Positions 8,005 to 17,520 of a stretch of DNA of 27,277 bases are shown here, in pieces. Each line of letters begins with the position of its first letter. The first letter of the stretch is position 1. Under the pieces are notes generated by a model. The model ran no database searches and was not told where the DNA came from. It saw nothing but the letters and a program-made list of their open reading frames with translations. This stretch comes from a virus. A program made the translations under genes and the position numbers. The DNA lies in the IMG/VR virus record IMGVR_UViG_3300031972_002589, positions 1 to 27,277 of that record; one strand, 5' to 3'.

Positions 8005-8318
8005 CACGTGCCTTTCTTTGTGGTGGCCGTCGTCGGCCGGACTTCCTCGCGGCCGTACAGCGCCGAGAGGATTTTGAGCGCGACGTTGCGTTCGCCGTCG
8101 CGGAACAGCGCCACGTCGGAGCCGTGGCCTGGGATGAACGAGCACTGGCCCATGTGGCACCACGCGAAGATCTGGTGCAGGACGCGGCGCCCCTGCTCCG
8201 TCTCGAAGACGGCGCGGAAGTCGCGGCGACGGTCGATCGCGCTGTACTGCTGCGGGTGCGGCGCTGCCGCCTGCAGACGGGCGAAGAGATCGTCGAGCAG
8301 CCCTTCCTGGTCGCTCAT
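8004..8318 (-). CDS. Bbp19-like phage protein
   Basis: The product has 104 residues, starting MSDQEGLLDDLFARLQAAAP. The core FRAVFETEQGRRVLHQIFAWCHMG, followed by ALFRDGERNVALKILSAL, resembles the small phage proteins of the Bordetella phage Bbp19 type. In that family a 'F.T..GR.VL..L...' helix is followed by 'R.G.R......I'. Members are normally encoded next to the portal gene, as here (ATGA overlaps on both sides). The molecular role is not established; an assembly factor is the usual guess. Confidence 0.68.
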   Translation of the reverse strand: MSDQEGLLDDLFARLQAAAPHPQQYSAIDRRRDFRAVFETEQGRRVLHQIFAWCHMGQCSFIPGHGSDVALFRDGERNVALKILSALYGREEVRPTTATTKKGT

Positions 8319-9955
8319 GCGGCGTTCTCCATCAGCTTCGCGGCCGGCGCCGCCTTGCCGGCCGCCTCGGCGATCTGCATGGCCTCCATCGCCTGCTGCT
8401 GCTGCGCCTGCGCCTGCGCCCGCTGCTGCCGCAGGGCCTCGACGTCGTCAGGCGCCAGGAGCCAGCGCGTCGGCATCCCGGCTCCCTCGGCCACGTCTCT
8501 GGTCATCTCGTCGTAGTCGAAGTTGTCGAACAGCGCCGGGTTGATCTGCCCATAAGGCTGCAGCACCTGCGCTGCCTCCACCGCGCTGATCGTCTCCATG
8601 CGTTTCCGCGCCATCTGGATCGGCGAGCGGTACTCGAATTCGATCTCCGCCCCCTGCAGCACCTGCGGCGGCGGCGGAAAGGCGCCCTGGCGGAGCAGGA
8701 TCGCGAACGACCGCTCGACCATCGGTGCCAGATAGCCGCTCTCGATGCGTCCAAAGGTCGGGCCGAGGACGCGAACCATCTCGTCGAGCCGGGCCTGCAC
8801 TTCCGTCGCCGTCATCTGCGGCCCCATCGACGGCATCTGCAGCAAGGTGAGGTAGAAGGCCGTGCGGATCTGCTCCCGAATCTGCATCGCCATCTCGTTG
8901 CCGAGAGGCACGTTCTCCCCGGTTTGCAGGACCTCGATCGGCGGGCGACCGGACCGCGCCATGACATCGCTGTCGTAGTAGTTCAGCCCTGCCGGGAACA
9001 ACTGCGGAACGCCGAGCAGGCCGTCCGAGGGCAGCATCAGCACCGGCCGAACCGACATCTGACCGGCCTCGAGCAGCGTCTGCGCGACGGCGTTCAGCGT
9101 CTTCACGTCCGGCAGCGCGATCATGCCGGGCGAGCGGCCGTAGATCTCTCCGGTGCCGTGGTCCCACTTGCCGACCGCGAAGGGGAACTCGTCGTACCCG
9201 CGCTCCTCGACCAGATGCTCGCCCTTGACGTCGACGACGCAGGACGTCCAGGCCTTGCCCCGAGCGTCCCGCCGCTTCTCGTCGCGGTCGCGGTTCGGGT
9301 AGACCGCCTGCAGGAACTGCAGCCGTTCCTTATCCGCCTTGAGCGGGTCGCTCGCCAGTTCGCGGCAGGTCCGGCTGACGTTGCCCTCGCCGTAGCGCTC
9401 GACGGCCTGGCGTGGCGTCAGCTCCTGCACATAGAGGATCGTGTCGATGACGCCGGCTTCGTTCTCCGCGAGGTAGGTGTCTCGCAGATGCAGCGAGCGA
9501 AAGGACAGGCCGACCGGCTCACGCGCGCCGATGTGAATCACGCCAGTCCCGAGCACGACGATATCGAGATCTGCCTCGGCCGTGCTCTCGGCGAAGCGCG
9601 CACGGGCAGCGTAGAGATGCCGCCACAGGATCTCTTCGGCCGCCTCGCACCACAGCTTTGCTTCCTCGTTGTCCTGCAGATCCTCGTCGGTTGGTCGCAC
9701 GGTGAACCAGCGCGAGGTTCGCGGCTTCAGCATACCGTCCAGGGTCGCGGCCAGGGAGCGCGCCGCCATCATCGGCGAGGAGTCGAACACCAGTTCGGTG
9801 CGGCGCTCGCCGGGTGCGCCATCGCGGTTGGTGAACGTCGCCTTCGCCGGCAGAAGGTAGTCAGCGAGATCCTGCCAGTGCTCCTCCCAGGTCCCGCGGC
9901 CGTCGCGCAGCTGCGCCAGCCTCGACAGGAGCATGCGGACCTTCTCGGATGCCAT
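8315..9955 (-). CDS. Portal (head-to-tail connector) protein
   Basis: The product has 546 residues from the ATG at 9955. It has the podovirus connector layout: an N-terminal helical region (RGTWEEHWQDLADYLLPAKA), then RRTELVFDSSPMMAARSLAA, then 'LDGMLKPRTSRWFTVRP'. A central wing domain follows, and a clip/stem region with PLGNEMAMQIREQIRTAFYL and MTATEVQARLDEMVRVLGP. The last 60 residues are Gln/Ala-rich, with a run of Gln. Twelve copies should form the DNA entry ring that binds terminase and later the tail tube A ring. An upstream in-frame ATG was rejected because it lies inside the preceding gene. Confidence 0.9.
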   Translation of the reverse strand: MASEKVRMLLSRLAQLRDGRGTWEEHWQDLADYLLPAKATFTNRDGAPGERRTELVFDSSPMMAARSLAATLDGMLKPRTSRWFTVRPTDEDLQDNEEAKLWCEAAEEILWRHLYAARARFAESTAEADLDIVVLGTGVIHIGAREPVGLSFRSLHLRDTYLAENEAGVIDTILYVQELTPRQAVERYGEGNVSRTCRELASDPLKADKERLQFLQAVYPNRDRDEKRRDARGKAWTSCVVDVKGEHLVEERGYDEFPFAVGKWDHGTGEIYGRSPGMIALPDVKTLNAVAQTLLEAGQMSVRPVLMLPSDGLLGVPQLFPAGLNYYDSDVMARSGRPPIEVLQTGENVPLGNEMAMQIREQIRTAFYLTLLQMPSMGPQMTATEVQARLDEMVRVLGPTFGRIESGYLAPMVERSFAILLRQGAFPPPPQVLQGAEIEFEYRSPIQMARKRMETISAVEAAQVLQPYGQINPALFDNFDYDEMTRDVAEGAGMPTRWLLAPDDVEALRQQRAQAQAQQQQAMEAMQIAEAAGKAAPAAKLMENAA

Positions 9956-9959
9956 GCTG

Positions 9960-10223
9960 TCAGCCGCCCAGCAGCGTCTTGCGCTGCTCGTTTCCGCCAG
10001 CGACGCCAAGCCCCGTGGTCAGGATGGTCGACCCGATGCCCATGGCGGCGCGCAACCGGCGCTGCTCTTCGATCGCGGCGCGCTGCCCCTGTGCGTCCAG
10101 CGTCGGCGGCGGCGCCAGCGGCTCGACCTTGGGCGGCTTCGGCGTGCTCGGCATCATGCCGCCGGTGACGGCGGAGATAGGAGACAGCACCGCCGAAGCT
10201 GCGCTCGACGCGGCTTTGCTCAT
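9960..10223 (-). CDS. Small hypothetical protein between terminase and portal
   Basis: The product has 87 residues, starting MSKAASSAASAVLSPISAVT. The N-terminus is Ser/Ala-rich and slightly hydrophobic. A Pro-rich segment follows (STPKPPKVEPLAPPP), then a charged helix with QRAAIEEQRRLRAAMGIGS and a Gly-rich end. Proteins of this size and composition are common between large terminase and portal in alphaproteobacterial phages, but have no known function. Confidence 0.7.
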   Translation of the reverse strand: MSKAASSAASAVLSPISAVTGGMMPSTPKPPKVEPLAPPPTLDAQGQRAAIEEQRRLRAAMGIGSTILTTGLGVAGGNEQRKTLLGG

Positions 10224-10235
10224 TGATCGGTATCC

Positions 10236-11600
10236 TCAGCGGAAGTGGCGGTACGCGGTCTGAGCGCGGGCGGCCGGCGGCACCGTCTTCGGTCGCGTGA
10301 CCAGCTGCGGGAAGAGCTCCGTGAGCCCCCAGACCAGCGCATCGACGCGGTCGGGTGAAACGCCGCCGGCAAGGCCCGTGACTGGATCGAACTGGCACAT
10401 CTGGTCTTCGAGGGCCGGCAGCGAACCGACGTGATGCACCCTGCCCTGCTCGTAGAGCGCGGATATCGGCTCAGCCCGAACGGCCTTGCCGCGCGTCGCC
10501 CGGACCTTGATGACCGGGACGGTCGGGCGGACGGACCGGATGACGGACTCGACCATGTCGCCGCCCTGGTTCACCTCGGCAACGATCGCGTCGGCATCGA
10601 GCCTGTCGAAGAGCGCGACAGCCCGGCGCGCCCAGCCGTCCGGCCCCTCGCTGCAGGAGGCGTCCTCGAGGACATACCCTTGGCGATCGTCACCAAGCCC
10701 GGTTCCGATAATTCCCGTCTCGCCCGCCCCCTCGCCCGTGGAGGCAGCCGGGTCTATGGCCACGATCACGCGGCGCAAGGTCGGAACGTCGTCCTCACCC
10801 TTGCGCAGTTCGTCGATGCGAGCCCGGCGCCACAGAGCGCCCGGCATGTCGTCCAGGATCTCGGCTGCCAACTCCTGCCTGCCGAGCCGCGTCCCCTCGT
10901 ACCGGGTGATGACGCTGTCGAAGAAGGCAGCCGCCAGATTGCTGCGGTTGTCGTAGGTGCTGCCTCGCGTCGTCACCGTGCGCGGGTCGCTCATGATCTG
11001 CCGCAGCACAGCCAGGGGGCGCGGCGTCGTCGTGATCACCTGGCGCGGATTGTCTCCGAGACGAAGCCCGAACTGCAGCTGATCCCAGGTCTCCTGCACG
11101 TAGCGCCACTTCGCCAGCTCGTCGCACCAAGCGGCGTCGTGCTGCGGCCCGCGCAACTGGTCTGGCTCGACCGCGTTGTACAGCGTCGCCACGGCTCCGT
11201 TTGGCCATGTCAGCCGCCGTTTCGATGGCTCGTAAAGCGGCCGGAAGTCCAGAGGATGAACCGCCAGGATGCCGCTCTCGCCCTCCACCATGACATCTCG
11301 CGCGTCGGCGGCCGTCTCCGCCACCAGGGCAATCCTGCCGTAGCGGCCACGGCCGAGGGGCGTGCCCCCGCTAGCCCAGGCGCGGACCATCTCCGCACCC
11401 GTGCGCGTCTTGCCGAAGCCTCGGCCGGCGAGGATCAGCCACGTGACCCAATCGCCCGCCGGCTCCTGCTGTGACGGCCGGCCCCAGAAGCGCCAGTCGG
11501 TCAGTAGCTCAGCGGCCTGCACCTCCGTCAGACCCGCCAGAGCCGCCTTGCGGTCCGTTTCGCTCAGCGAGGCGAGTGATTCTGCCAGCGAGGATGTCAA
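10236..11600 (-). CDS. terL: Terminase large subunit (ATPase/nuclease)
   Basis: The product has 454 residues and drives DNA packaging and cutting. Residues 51-67 (WVTWLILAGRGFGKTRT) hold the Walker A motif (G59-T65). D160-E161 in AAWCDELAKW is the Walker B/catalytic Glu pair, and QVITTTPRP is the coupling motif. The nuclease domain shows the three acidic sites: AIDPAAST, AEVNQGGD and RVDALVWGL. This matches the COG5323-type large terminases typical of alphaproteobacterial phages. The start is TTG at 11600, with GGAGG about 12 nt upstream and a stop codon three codons before. It overlaps the small-subunit gene by 92 nt. Homologues begin with a similar SLAESLASL-like helix, which supports this start. 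Confidence 0.93.
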   Translation of the reverse strand: MTSSLAESLASLSETDRKAALAGLTEVQAAELLTDWRFWGRPSQQEPAGDWVTWLILAGRGFGKTRTGAEMVRAWASGGTPLGRGRYGRIALVAETAADARDVMVEGESGILAVHPLDFRPLYEPSKRRLTWPNGAVATLYNAVEPDQLRGPQHDAAWCDELAKWRYVQETWDQLQFGLRLGDNPRQVITTTPRPLAVLRQIMSDPRTVTTRGSTYDNRSNLAAAFFDSVITRYEGTRLGRQELAAEILDDMPGALWRRARIDELRKGEDDVPTLRRVIVAIDPAASTGEGAGETGIIGTGLGDDRQGYVLEDASCSEGPDGWARRAVALFDRLDADAIVAEVNQGGDMVESVIRSVRPTVPVIKVRATRGKAVRAEPISALYEQGRVHHVGSLPALEDQMCQFDPVTGLAGGVSPDRVDALVWGLTELFPQLVTRPKTVPPAARAQTAYRHFR

Positions 11601-12048
11601 CAGCGCTCACATCCTCCGTCTTGATCGGCCCGCCGTCCTTGCCGGTGTGCTCGATGGACTGCCGATCGCGGAACTTGCCCGGCCGGCGCCCCTTTAGAAG
11701 GAAGATCAGCAGGGTATCGCTGTACTCGCGGACTCGGCCGACGTCCCGGCCGTTCTGGAACACCGGCTTTTCCGTGCCGTCACGCGCGCGGCGGACGGCC
11801 TCGTCTTCGAGCGCATCGGTCCCGGCCTCTTCGGCCTCGTCCCAAGCGTCGCCGAAGCCCTCGACGGATTCGCGCCAGTTGTACGGGGTGCGACGGGTGA
11901 CGCCTGCCGCAGCAGCAGCAGCCTGGACGGAGGCGCCATCGCTCAGAGCCTTGAGGAAAGTGGCGCGCTGACGCTCGGCCCGCTCGGCGGCGACTTCGCT
12001 TTTAGGCCGCGCAAGTCGTGCAGAACGGCCGTTCCTCTTCTCAGCCAT
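11509..12048 (-). CDS. terS: Terminase small subunit
   Basis: The product has 179 residues, starting MAEKRNGRSARLARPKSEVA. A helix-turn-helix lies around GASVQAAAAAAGVTRRTPYNW, the DNA-recognition fold of small terminases. After it comes the segment EAEEAGTDALEDEAVRRARD and SDTLLIFLLKGRRPGKFRDR, which is also characteristic of phage small terminases ('SD.LL.FLLK...P..YR'). The C-terminal tail is Gly/Ser-rich and presumably contacts the large subunit. It lies directly upstream of, and overlaps, the large subunit gene. Confidence 0.85.
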   Translation of the reverse strand: MAEKRNGRSARLARPKSEVAAERAERQRATFLKALSDGASVQAAAAAAGVTRRTPYNWRESVEGFGDAWDEAEEAGTDALEDEAVRRARDGTEKPVFQNGRDVGRVREYSDTLLIFLLKGRRPGKFRDRQSIEHTGKDGGPIKTEDVSAVDILAGRITRLAERNGPQGGSGGSDGGAGR

Positions 12049-12092
12049 CCGCCCTCACTCCCAAGCGCCAGTTTCGATCAGGCTCCGCCGCA

Positions 12093-12284
12093 TCACCCGC
12101 TGGTCACAACCCGTCGGATCGGCGTCACGTGGTAGCGCTCGACCGCCACTTCACCATCGCGCCAGAAAACCAGCGCGCGATGCTTGTTGTCGTTCCAATC
12201 GGTCACCCGAACCTCGGCCCGGACAACCATGCGGCTGCTCACATCGGCGACAGCGGCCGAGATCATCGCCTCAAAACCTCTCAT
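12093..12284 (-). CDS. Small hypothetical protein upstream of terminase
   Basis: The product has 63 residues, starting MRGFEAMISAAVADVSSRMV. A strong ribosome binding site (GGGAGGG) lies 4 nt before the ATG at 12284, which favours this start over one 10 codons earlier. A short helix is followed by alternating beta-like segments (RAEVRVTDWNDNKHRALVFW). There is no recognised family. It is the first gene of the late block after the terminator-like hairpin. Confidence 0.6.
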   Translation of the reverse strand: MRGFEAMISAAVADVSSRMVVRAEVRVTDWNDNKHRALVFWRDGEVAVERYHVTPIRRVVTSG

Positions 12285-12317
12285 CTGCCCTCCCTCGCAT
12301 CGCACCCTCCGCACAGC

Positions 12318-12343
12318 AAAACGCCCGCGGCGAGTGCGCCGCG
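12318..12343 (-). terminator. Terminator-like hairpin upstream of the late genes
   Basis: CGCGGCG-CACT-CGCCGCG (12343-12326 on the minus strand) is a perfect 7-bp stem with a 4-nt loop. TTTT at 12321-12318 follows after four more bases (GGCG). The displaced T run makes it a modest intrinsic terminator for the early block. A second, smaller hairpin (AGGGG at 12401-12405, CCCCT at 12417-12421) lies closer to the preceding stop codon. Confidence 0.45.
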
Positions 12344-12435
12344 CTCAAGGCGCAAGATCTCCAGATAGCCGTTTCTACCACCTATCGTAGCCCGATCGCA
12401 AGGGGTTGTGTTCCAGCCCCTCTGCGACCGCTAGA

Positions 12436-13002
12436 TCAAGCGGCACTGCGGAACTTCGCGCCGCCGAGACGGATGTACAGCGCCAGCCCTTCGGCGATGT
12501 GCGCTGCCGTCGTGCCGTCCCGTTGGTGGCGTCTCCGGTCCACCTGCCGGCAGGACAGGTCGTAGCCGATCACGTCCATGATGGCCGAGTGGTTGATGCG
12601 GCTGCGGGTGCACTCTCGCCCCCACTCGAAGTAGCGCGCGACCAGTTCGGCCTCGTAGTCGGAGCGCTCGCCATGGGTCGCGGTCGACGGTGCCGAATCG
12701 TACCATCGCAGATCGCTCTCCATCGGCAGCGTCTTGCTCGGCACGCCAAGTCCACGCCCGATCACTGCAAAGGCGGCGCCGATCCGCAGAAAGGCCCTGC
12801 GCTGGTCTTGCGTCCAGCCCTTCCAGAGCGCGGCATAGCCCGATCTCATCCTGACCGTCTGCGGCGTCCGGCTGCGGGGCAGGATGATGCGCACTGCCTC
12901 CGTGGGCGAGTGCCGCTCCTGCCAGTCGAGCGGATCTGCGGGCAGCGCCAGGGCGCGGGCCTTGCGGTCGCGCTTGCGGTCGGCCTTCGTTCGAGCGCTC
13001 AT
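12436..13002 (-). CDS. Hypothetical protein at the early/late boundary
   Basis: The product has 188 residues, starting MSARTKADRKRDRKARALAL. It has a very basic N-terminus, a central QDQRRAFLRIGAAFAVIGRG helix, and a C-terminal SRINHSAIMDVIGYDLSCRQ region followed by RRHQRDGTTAAHIAEGLALY. The last part suggests a DNA-binding helical domain. Several phages carry late-gene regulators at this position, just before terminase. That is only a positional hint; no family was recognised. The ATG at 13002 has an excellent ribosome binding site (GGAGGAGGGGAA). Confidence 0.72.
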   Translation of the reverse strand: MSARTKADRKRDRKARALALPADPLDWQERHSPTEAVRIILPRSRTPQTVRMRSGYAALWKGWTQDQRRAFLRIGAAFAVIGRGLGVPSKTLPMESDLRWYDSAPSTATHGERSDYEAELVARYFEWGRECTRSRINHSAIMDVIGYDLSCRQVDRRRHQRDGTTAAHIAEGLALYIRLGGAKFRSAA

Positions 13003-13331
13003 TTCCCCTCCTCCTCCGCCGTGACGGAATCGATCTGCGCGTAATGCAGCAGGTCCGCGACCAGCCATTGCCAGTGGTGCCTAGCGGCCGTCAGCGCGGC
13101 CGCGCGGTCCCTGTCGTCGACGTGGCCACGCGGGTCGATCCAATGGACGGACACGGTCTCTGCGCCATCGACCAGCAGCGCCAGCCGGCGGAGCGCGTGA
13201 CCGATCCTCACCCGCCACGAGGCAGCCGTGAGCGTCGTCGAGGCATCGACCCAATGCGCTGCTGTCACCACGATCCCGCCCGCGATCCACCGCACTGAGG
13301 AAGACGTTTCGCGCTCGTCCTGGTCGCTCAT
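12999..13331 (-). CDS. Hypothetical protein
   Basis: The product has 110 residues, starting MSDQDERETSSSVRWIAGGI. Beta-like segments (VVTAAHWVDASTTLTAASWR and VSVHWIDPRGHVDD) are followed by a helix rich in Ala, His and Trp (AALTAARHHWQWLVADLLHY). The gene overlaps both neighbours by ATGA and has AGGGGAA close to its start. The function cannot be told from the sequence. Confidence 0.68.
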   Translation of the reverse strand: MSDQDERETSSSVRWIAGGIVVTAAHWVDASTTLTAASWRVRIGHALRRLALLVDGAETVSVHWIDPRGHVDDRDRAAALTAARHHWQWLVADLLHYAQIDSVTAEEEGK

Positions 13332-13705
13332 TTCCCCTGCTCCTCCGGCTGCACTTCGTCCATGCGGTCCAGGGCGGCCCGAACTAGCATATCGTACTGC
13401 CACTTCGGCAAACGTTCCTTGCACACTTCCTGGAAAAACTGCGAAATCGGCCGCCCCTTGTGTCTGCGCTCATGGATTTTCTTGCGCAGTTCCCCCAAGC
13501 GTCCCTGCAACTCCAGCTTTCGTTTCCCGAGCGCCGCCCGCTCGTCTTTACCCGCCTCCGCGATCCTCCGTTCGAGTGCCGGCATCGCCGTCAAGATCGC
13601 CTCACGCTCTTGCTCTGGCGTCAGCGCTTCCTCTCCGTGGGCGAAATCCTGCCACCTATTGACAGCAGCGGCGTGCTGCTGTGCCTGCGAAGCTCCCTTG
13701 TACAT
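13328..13705 (-). CDS. Hypothetical coiled-coil protein
   Basis: The product has 125 residues from the ATG at 13705, which has GGAGGGAT upstream. Residues about 30-80 form a charged, heptad-like helix (ALERRIAEAGKDERAALGKR, KLELQGRLGELRKKIHERR). A compact end follows, with SQFFQEVCKERLPKWQYDML. The longer version of this frame would overlap the next gene completely and is rejected. No family is recognised. Confidence 0.68.
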   Translation of the reverse strand: MYKGASQAQQHAAAVNRWQDFAHGEEALTPEQEREAILTAMPALERRIAEAGKDERAALGKRKLELQGRLGELRKKIHERRHKGRPISQFFQEVCKERLPKWQYDMLVRAALDRMDEVQPEEQGK

Positions 13706-13709
13706 CGGC

Positions 13710-13910
13710 CTATCGATCCCTCCTGCCGTAGAGCACAATCCCGATCGCCTCGGCCGAAGCCCGGAGCGCCTGCGAGCGGATCCAGTCCAGCCGCAGCAGC
13801 AGGACGCCGTGGCGGTGCCATGCATCGGCCGCCTGTCGCCGCACCTCGGCCTCGTCGGACGGCGGCGACTGGACGTGCCGGGCGAGGCATGAGCGGAGGT
13901 TCGGGTTCAT
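13710..13910 (-). CDS. Small hypothetical protein downstream of helicase
   Basis: The product has 66 residues, starting MNPNLRSCLARHVQSPPSDE. It is helical and Ala/Arg-rich (AADAWHRHGVLLLRLDWIRS) and is translationally coupled to the primase-helicase by an ATGA overlap. Nothing identifies a function. Confidence 0.6.
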   Translation of the reverse strand: MNPNLRSCLARHVQSPPSDEAEVRRQAADAWHRHGVLLLRLDWIRSQALRASAEAIGIVLYGRRDR

Positions 13911-15726
13911 GCTGCCCTCCCTTCGCCCTCGTCATCGTCGCGCAGGTAGGCCCGCGGGAACCGCGCGTCGTCCTCGCTGCTGCGGTACTGGTAGCAGTCC
14001 TGCCGGAACCAGAGGCCCGCCCGACCCTCCCAGTCGCCGTTGCGCTGCTTGGCGACGTTGAGCACCACCGGAGGCCTTTCGAGAAGCCGTTCGCGCTGCT
14101 CGTCGCTCTCCGCCGCCTGCGCCTGCTGCTCGAGGTCGCGGTTGCGCCAGATCGAGACGATGTTCGCGGCGTTGTTCGACAGCTCCGAGGCGCCCTTCAC
14201 GTCCTCGGCGGCTGCCGGTCCCTGCCCCTTCTCGCCTTTGCGGGCATGGGCGACGAGGTGGGTGTGGACACGATTGCCGAGCGTCCAGTCGACAAGGCGG
14301 TTGATCAGCTTGTCCTGGCCGTTGTAGTCGTCACCAGCGATCCCCAGCCGCATCAGGCTGTCGATGACGAACTGGTCGCAGCCGTACTTCGCCCTGGCGT
14401 AATCGAAGACCGGCAGGATCTCATCCAGGCCAGCCTTGCCGACCCGGTCATAGATCAGCACGCCACGATCCAGCCAACGCAACGCTCGCTCGATCGCCGC
14501 AGCCGGCGGCCGATCCGAGCCCATAGTCTGCTTGACCATCCGCTTCAAGGTCTGGCTCGGCAGCATCTCCAGCGATGCGATGCAGACCCGCGAGTCCTGG
14601 TGCGTCCAGTCGACGGCGCAATCGGAAAGCACCTGGCTCTTGCCGGCGCCGGTCGCCCCGGTCCAGATCGTGAGATCCCCAGGCCGGAACATCAGCTTGC
14701 CCGTCAGCTTTCGGTAAGGCGTCGCGTAGCCGACCCGTTGCCCTGGCTGCGGCCAGAACAGCGCGACCACATCGGCCGTGTAGTCCGAGGCACGTTTCAG
14801 GCCGTCCGGGTCCAGGTTCTTCGCCTCGGCGAAGCACTTGTCGATCTCAAGCGCGGTCACGCCATCGACAAGGCACTCGTTGGCGTCCTTTCTCGGCAGC
14901 CGCACCCGGAGGCAGCGATGCCGCCCGAGACGATCGGCGATGGCCTCGGCCGCCTGCTCGCCGGGCTCGTCCATGTCGAGCGCTAGATAGATCACCTCGA
15001 ACCGCTCCAGCCGCTCGAAGTCGTTCTCGATCCACTGCTGTTTCGCGCCGCCGCCACCGCCGAAGGGGACCGACAGGGCCGGGATGCCGTAGGCCGCCAG
15101 CGACAGCGCGTCGATCTCGCCCTCGGTGATCGCAACGGCGCGGGCGTGGTCCTGGATCGACTGCCAGCCGAACAGGACGGGCTCGCAGTCGGCAGCAGTC
15201 GGCTTCGGCTTCGCGCCGTCCTTCGCCTCTCGCGTCTTCGCCATCGCGAGCACCCCGTCCGGCAGGAGGAAGGGGAACACGATGCGGTCGCCGTCCTCGC
15301 CGATCCGGTAGATCTCCAGCACCTCCGAGGGCAGGTTCCGCTCCACGGTGAGGTAGTCGAGGACGCGGGCCTTCGGCACGTTGCAGCGCGGCTTCGGGGG
15401 CCTCGTGTAGGTCTTCCGCTCCCGCTCCCGGAGGAACTTCGGCCGCTCCAGGCCGAGCCACTTCCTCGCGTCGTCCAGCGCTTCCACGATCGTCATGCGC
15501 TTCGCGGCGCACCACAGGTCGATCAAGTCGCCGCTCGTGCCGCCGTTGAAGTCCGACCAGACGCCAGCCTTGGCGCCGTGCAGATGAACGCCGAGCGACT
15601 GGCCGGGATCGCCGTGCACGGACCCCGCCCGCCACTCGTGGCCGTCCCTCCGGCCGTTCGGCAGCAGGTAGGCGGCGACCACCTCCGCCTGCATCGCCAA
15701 GGCCCGCTTCACCTCGGTGATGTCGC

Positions 15727-15730
<4 letters not shown>
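13907..15730 (-). CDS. DNA primase-helicase, T7 gp4-like
   Basis: The product has 607 residues and should prime and unwind DNA at the phage fork. The N-terminal primase part has a Toprim domain: TEGEID at 202-207 with the catalytic Glu, LDMDEPG at 251-257 with the metal-binding Asp pair, and RKDANE at 280-285 as in gp4-type enzymes. The RecA/DnaB-like helicase domain shows Walker A GATGAGKS at 358-365, an ASLEM helix-start around 385-389, Walker B FVIDS at 454-458, and a later HLVAHARK motif. The first 80 residues resemble the primase zinc domain region (GVWSDFNGGTSGDLIDLW) but lack the Cys/His zinc ligands. No DNA polymerase gene is nearby, so the host polymerase is presumably used. Confidence 0.92.
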
Positions 15731-16574
<844 letters not shown>

Positions 16575-16578
<4 letters not shown>

Positions 16579-16808
16579 GCTGCCCTCAATCCCATGACCT
16601 CGATCAAAGCCTCGGCCTCCTCGTCGAGCAGGACGCCGACCTCTGGAGAGCGCAGAGCCATGATGGCTGCCTTGCGCTGGCCATCCGTGGCACCTGCCAT
16701 TCTCGCGGCCGACAGCAGCGCCCCGGCGCAGTGCAGCACCTCTCGGCGGCGGGCTAGCTGCAGCTCGTCCAGCAGCGGCGCGAACAGCGGGGCGGGCTCG
16801 GCGCTCAT
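16575..16808 (-). CDS. Small hypothetical protein
   Basis: The product has 77 residues, starting MSAEPAPLFAPLLDELQLAR. It is almost entirely helical (RREVLHCAGALLSAARMAGA, LLDEEAEALIEVMGLRAA). It overlaps both the methyltransferase and DUF1376 genes by ATGA. No family is recognised. Confidence 0.65.
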
Positions 16809-17368
16809 GCGGCCTCCCCGAACTTGTCGCTCTCGTTGCCCCAGCAGTCCCAGCCGGGACGCTGCTGCCGGGCGAAGAGCTCCGCCTTGCGCGCGGCCGG
16901 ATACATCCGCTCCAGATCGCTGTGCAGCCGGTCCGGCTTGCGGCTGTGCTCCCGCCGCGGCGCCACGATCAGGTTCGGCAGCGCCAGCCCCTTCGCCCAG
17001 GGCGGCTGGCCGACCTTGCCGATCAGGACGAACTCGGCCGTGGACCGCCAGTGATAGCCGGTGCCGATCGCCCAGCCGGTCGACGACTGCTTGCCCCAGG
17101 CGAGCGCCGTTGAGTACCGGAAGCCCCAGCCCTTCATGATGCCGAGCGACAGGTCGATGAACGGCGCCGTCGTCCACAGCGCCAGAAGGCAGCGCGGACC
17201 TGCAAGCGCGCGCACCGGCAGCGCCTCGATGCTGGCGGCAGTCATCGTCTCGTAAGCCGGGGCGCGACCGTTCCCGCCGGGCCCCCAGGTGCGGAACCGC
17301 CAAGGCGGGTCGGCGATGATGACGCTGTAGGCGCCCGGCTCCAGACCGGGGAATGGCCAGTCGATCAT
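16805..17368 (-). CDS. MT-A70 family adenine-N6 DNA methyltransferase
   Basis: The product has 187 residues. Residues 16-23 (VIIADPPW) hold the catalytic DPPW motif of MT-A70-type N6-adenine methyltransferases. A region with APAYETMTAASIEALPVRAL, the strand CLLALWTTAP, and ALAWGKQSSTGWAIGTGYHW then TAEFVLIGKVG follow, all typical of phage members. The C-terminal HSRKPDRLHSDLERMYP matches the conserved 'HS.KP...Y..IE..YP' motif. It should transfer a methyl group from S-adenosylmethionine to adenine in phage DNA. No cognate restriction enzyme gene is adjacent, so it is an orphan, probably protective, methylase. Confidence 0.92.
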   Translation of the reverse strand: MIDWPFPGLEPGAYSVIIADPPWRFRTWGPGGNGRAPAYETMTAASIEALPVRALAGPRCLLALWTTAPFIDLSLGIMKGWGFRYSTALAWGKQSSTGWAIGTGYHWRSTAEFVLIGKVGQPPWAKGLALPNLIVAPRREHSRKPDRLHSDLERMYPAARKAELFARQQRPGWDCWGNESDKFGEAA

Positions 17369-17520
17369 GCGGCGTCCTTATCCCTGGCGAGCCAGCACTG
17401 CCGGCACCACGCTTTCTGCGCCGGCAACCCGCGCTCGTAGATCACGCCCGCGCTGTAGTAGCCGCAGAAGCTGCAGGCGACGTGGGGCAGTGGCGGGATC
17501 TTCTTCGGCTGGCGCTTCAT
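17365..17520 (-). CDS. Small zinc-ribbon protein
   Basis: The product has 51 residues and starts with a basic MKRQPKK. Two CxxC pairs (C16/C19 in CSFCG and C39/C42 in CRQC) are spaced as in zinc ribbons, so it probably binds one zinc ion. It is coupled to the methyltransferase gene downstream by ATGA. The partner or nucleic-acid target is unknown. Confidence 0.68.
   Translation of the reverse strand: MKRQPKKIPPLPHVACSFCGYYSAGVIYERGLPAQKAWCRQCWLARDKDAA

Noticed and set aside
8448-9167. 239-codon second frame inside the portal gene
   Set aside because: Composition is low-complexity Arg/Ala/Gly, with none of the patterned motifs seen in the frame nested in the methyltransferase gene.
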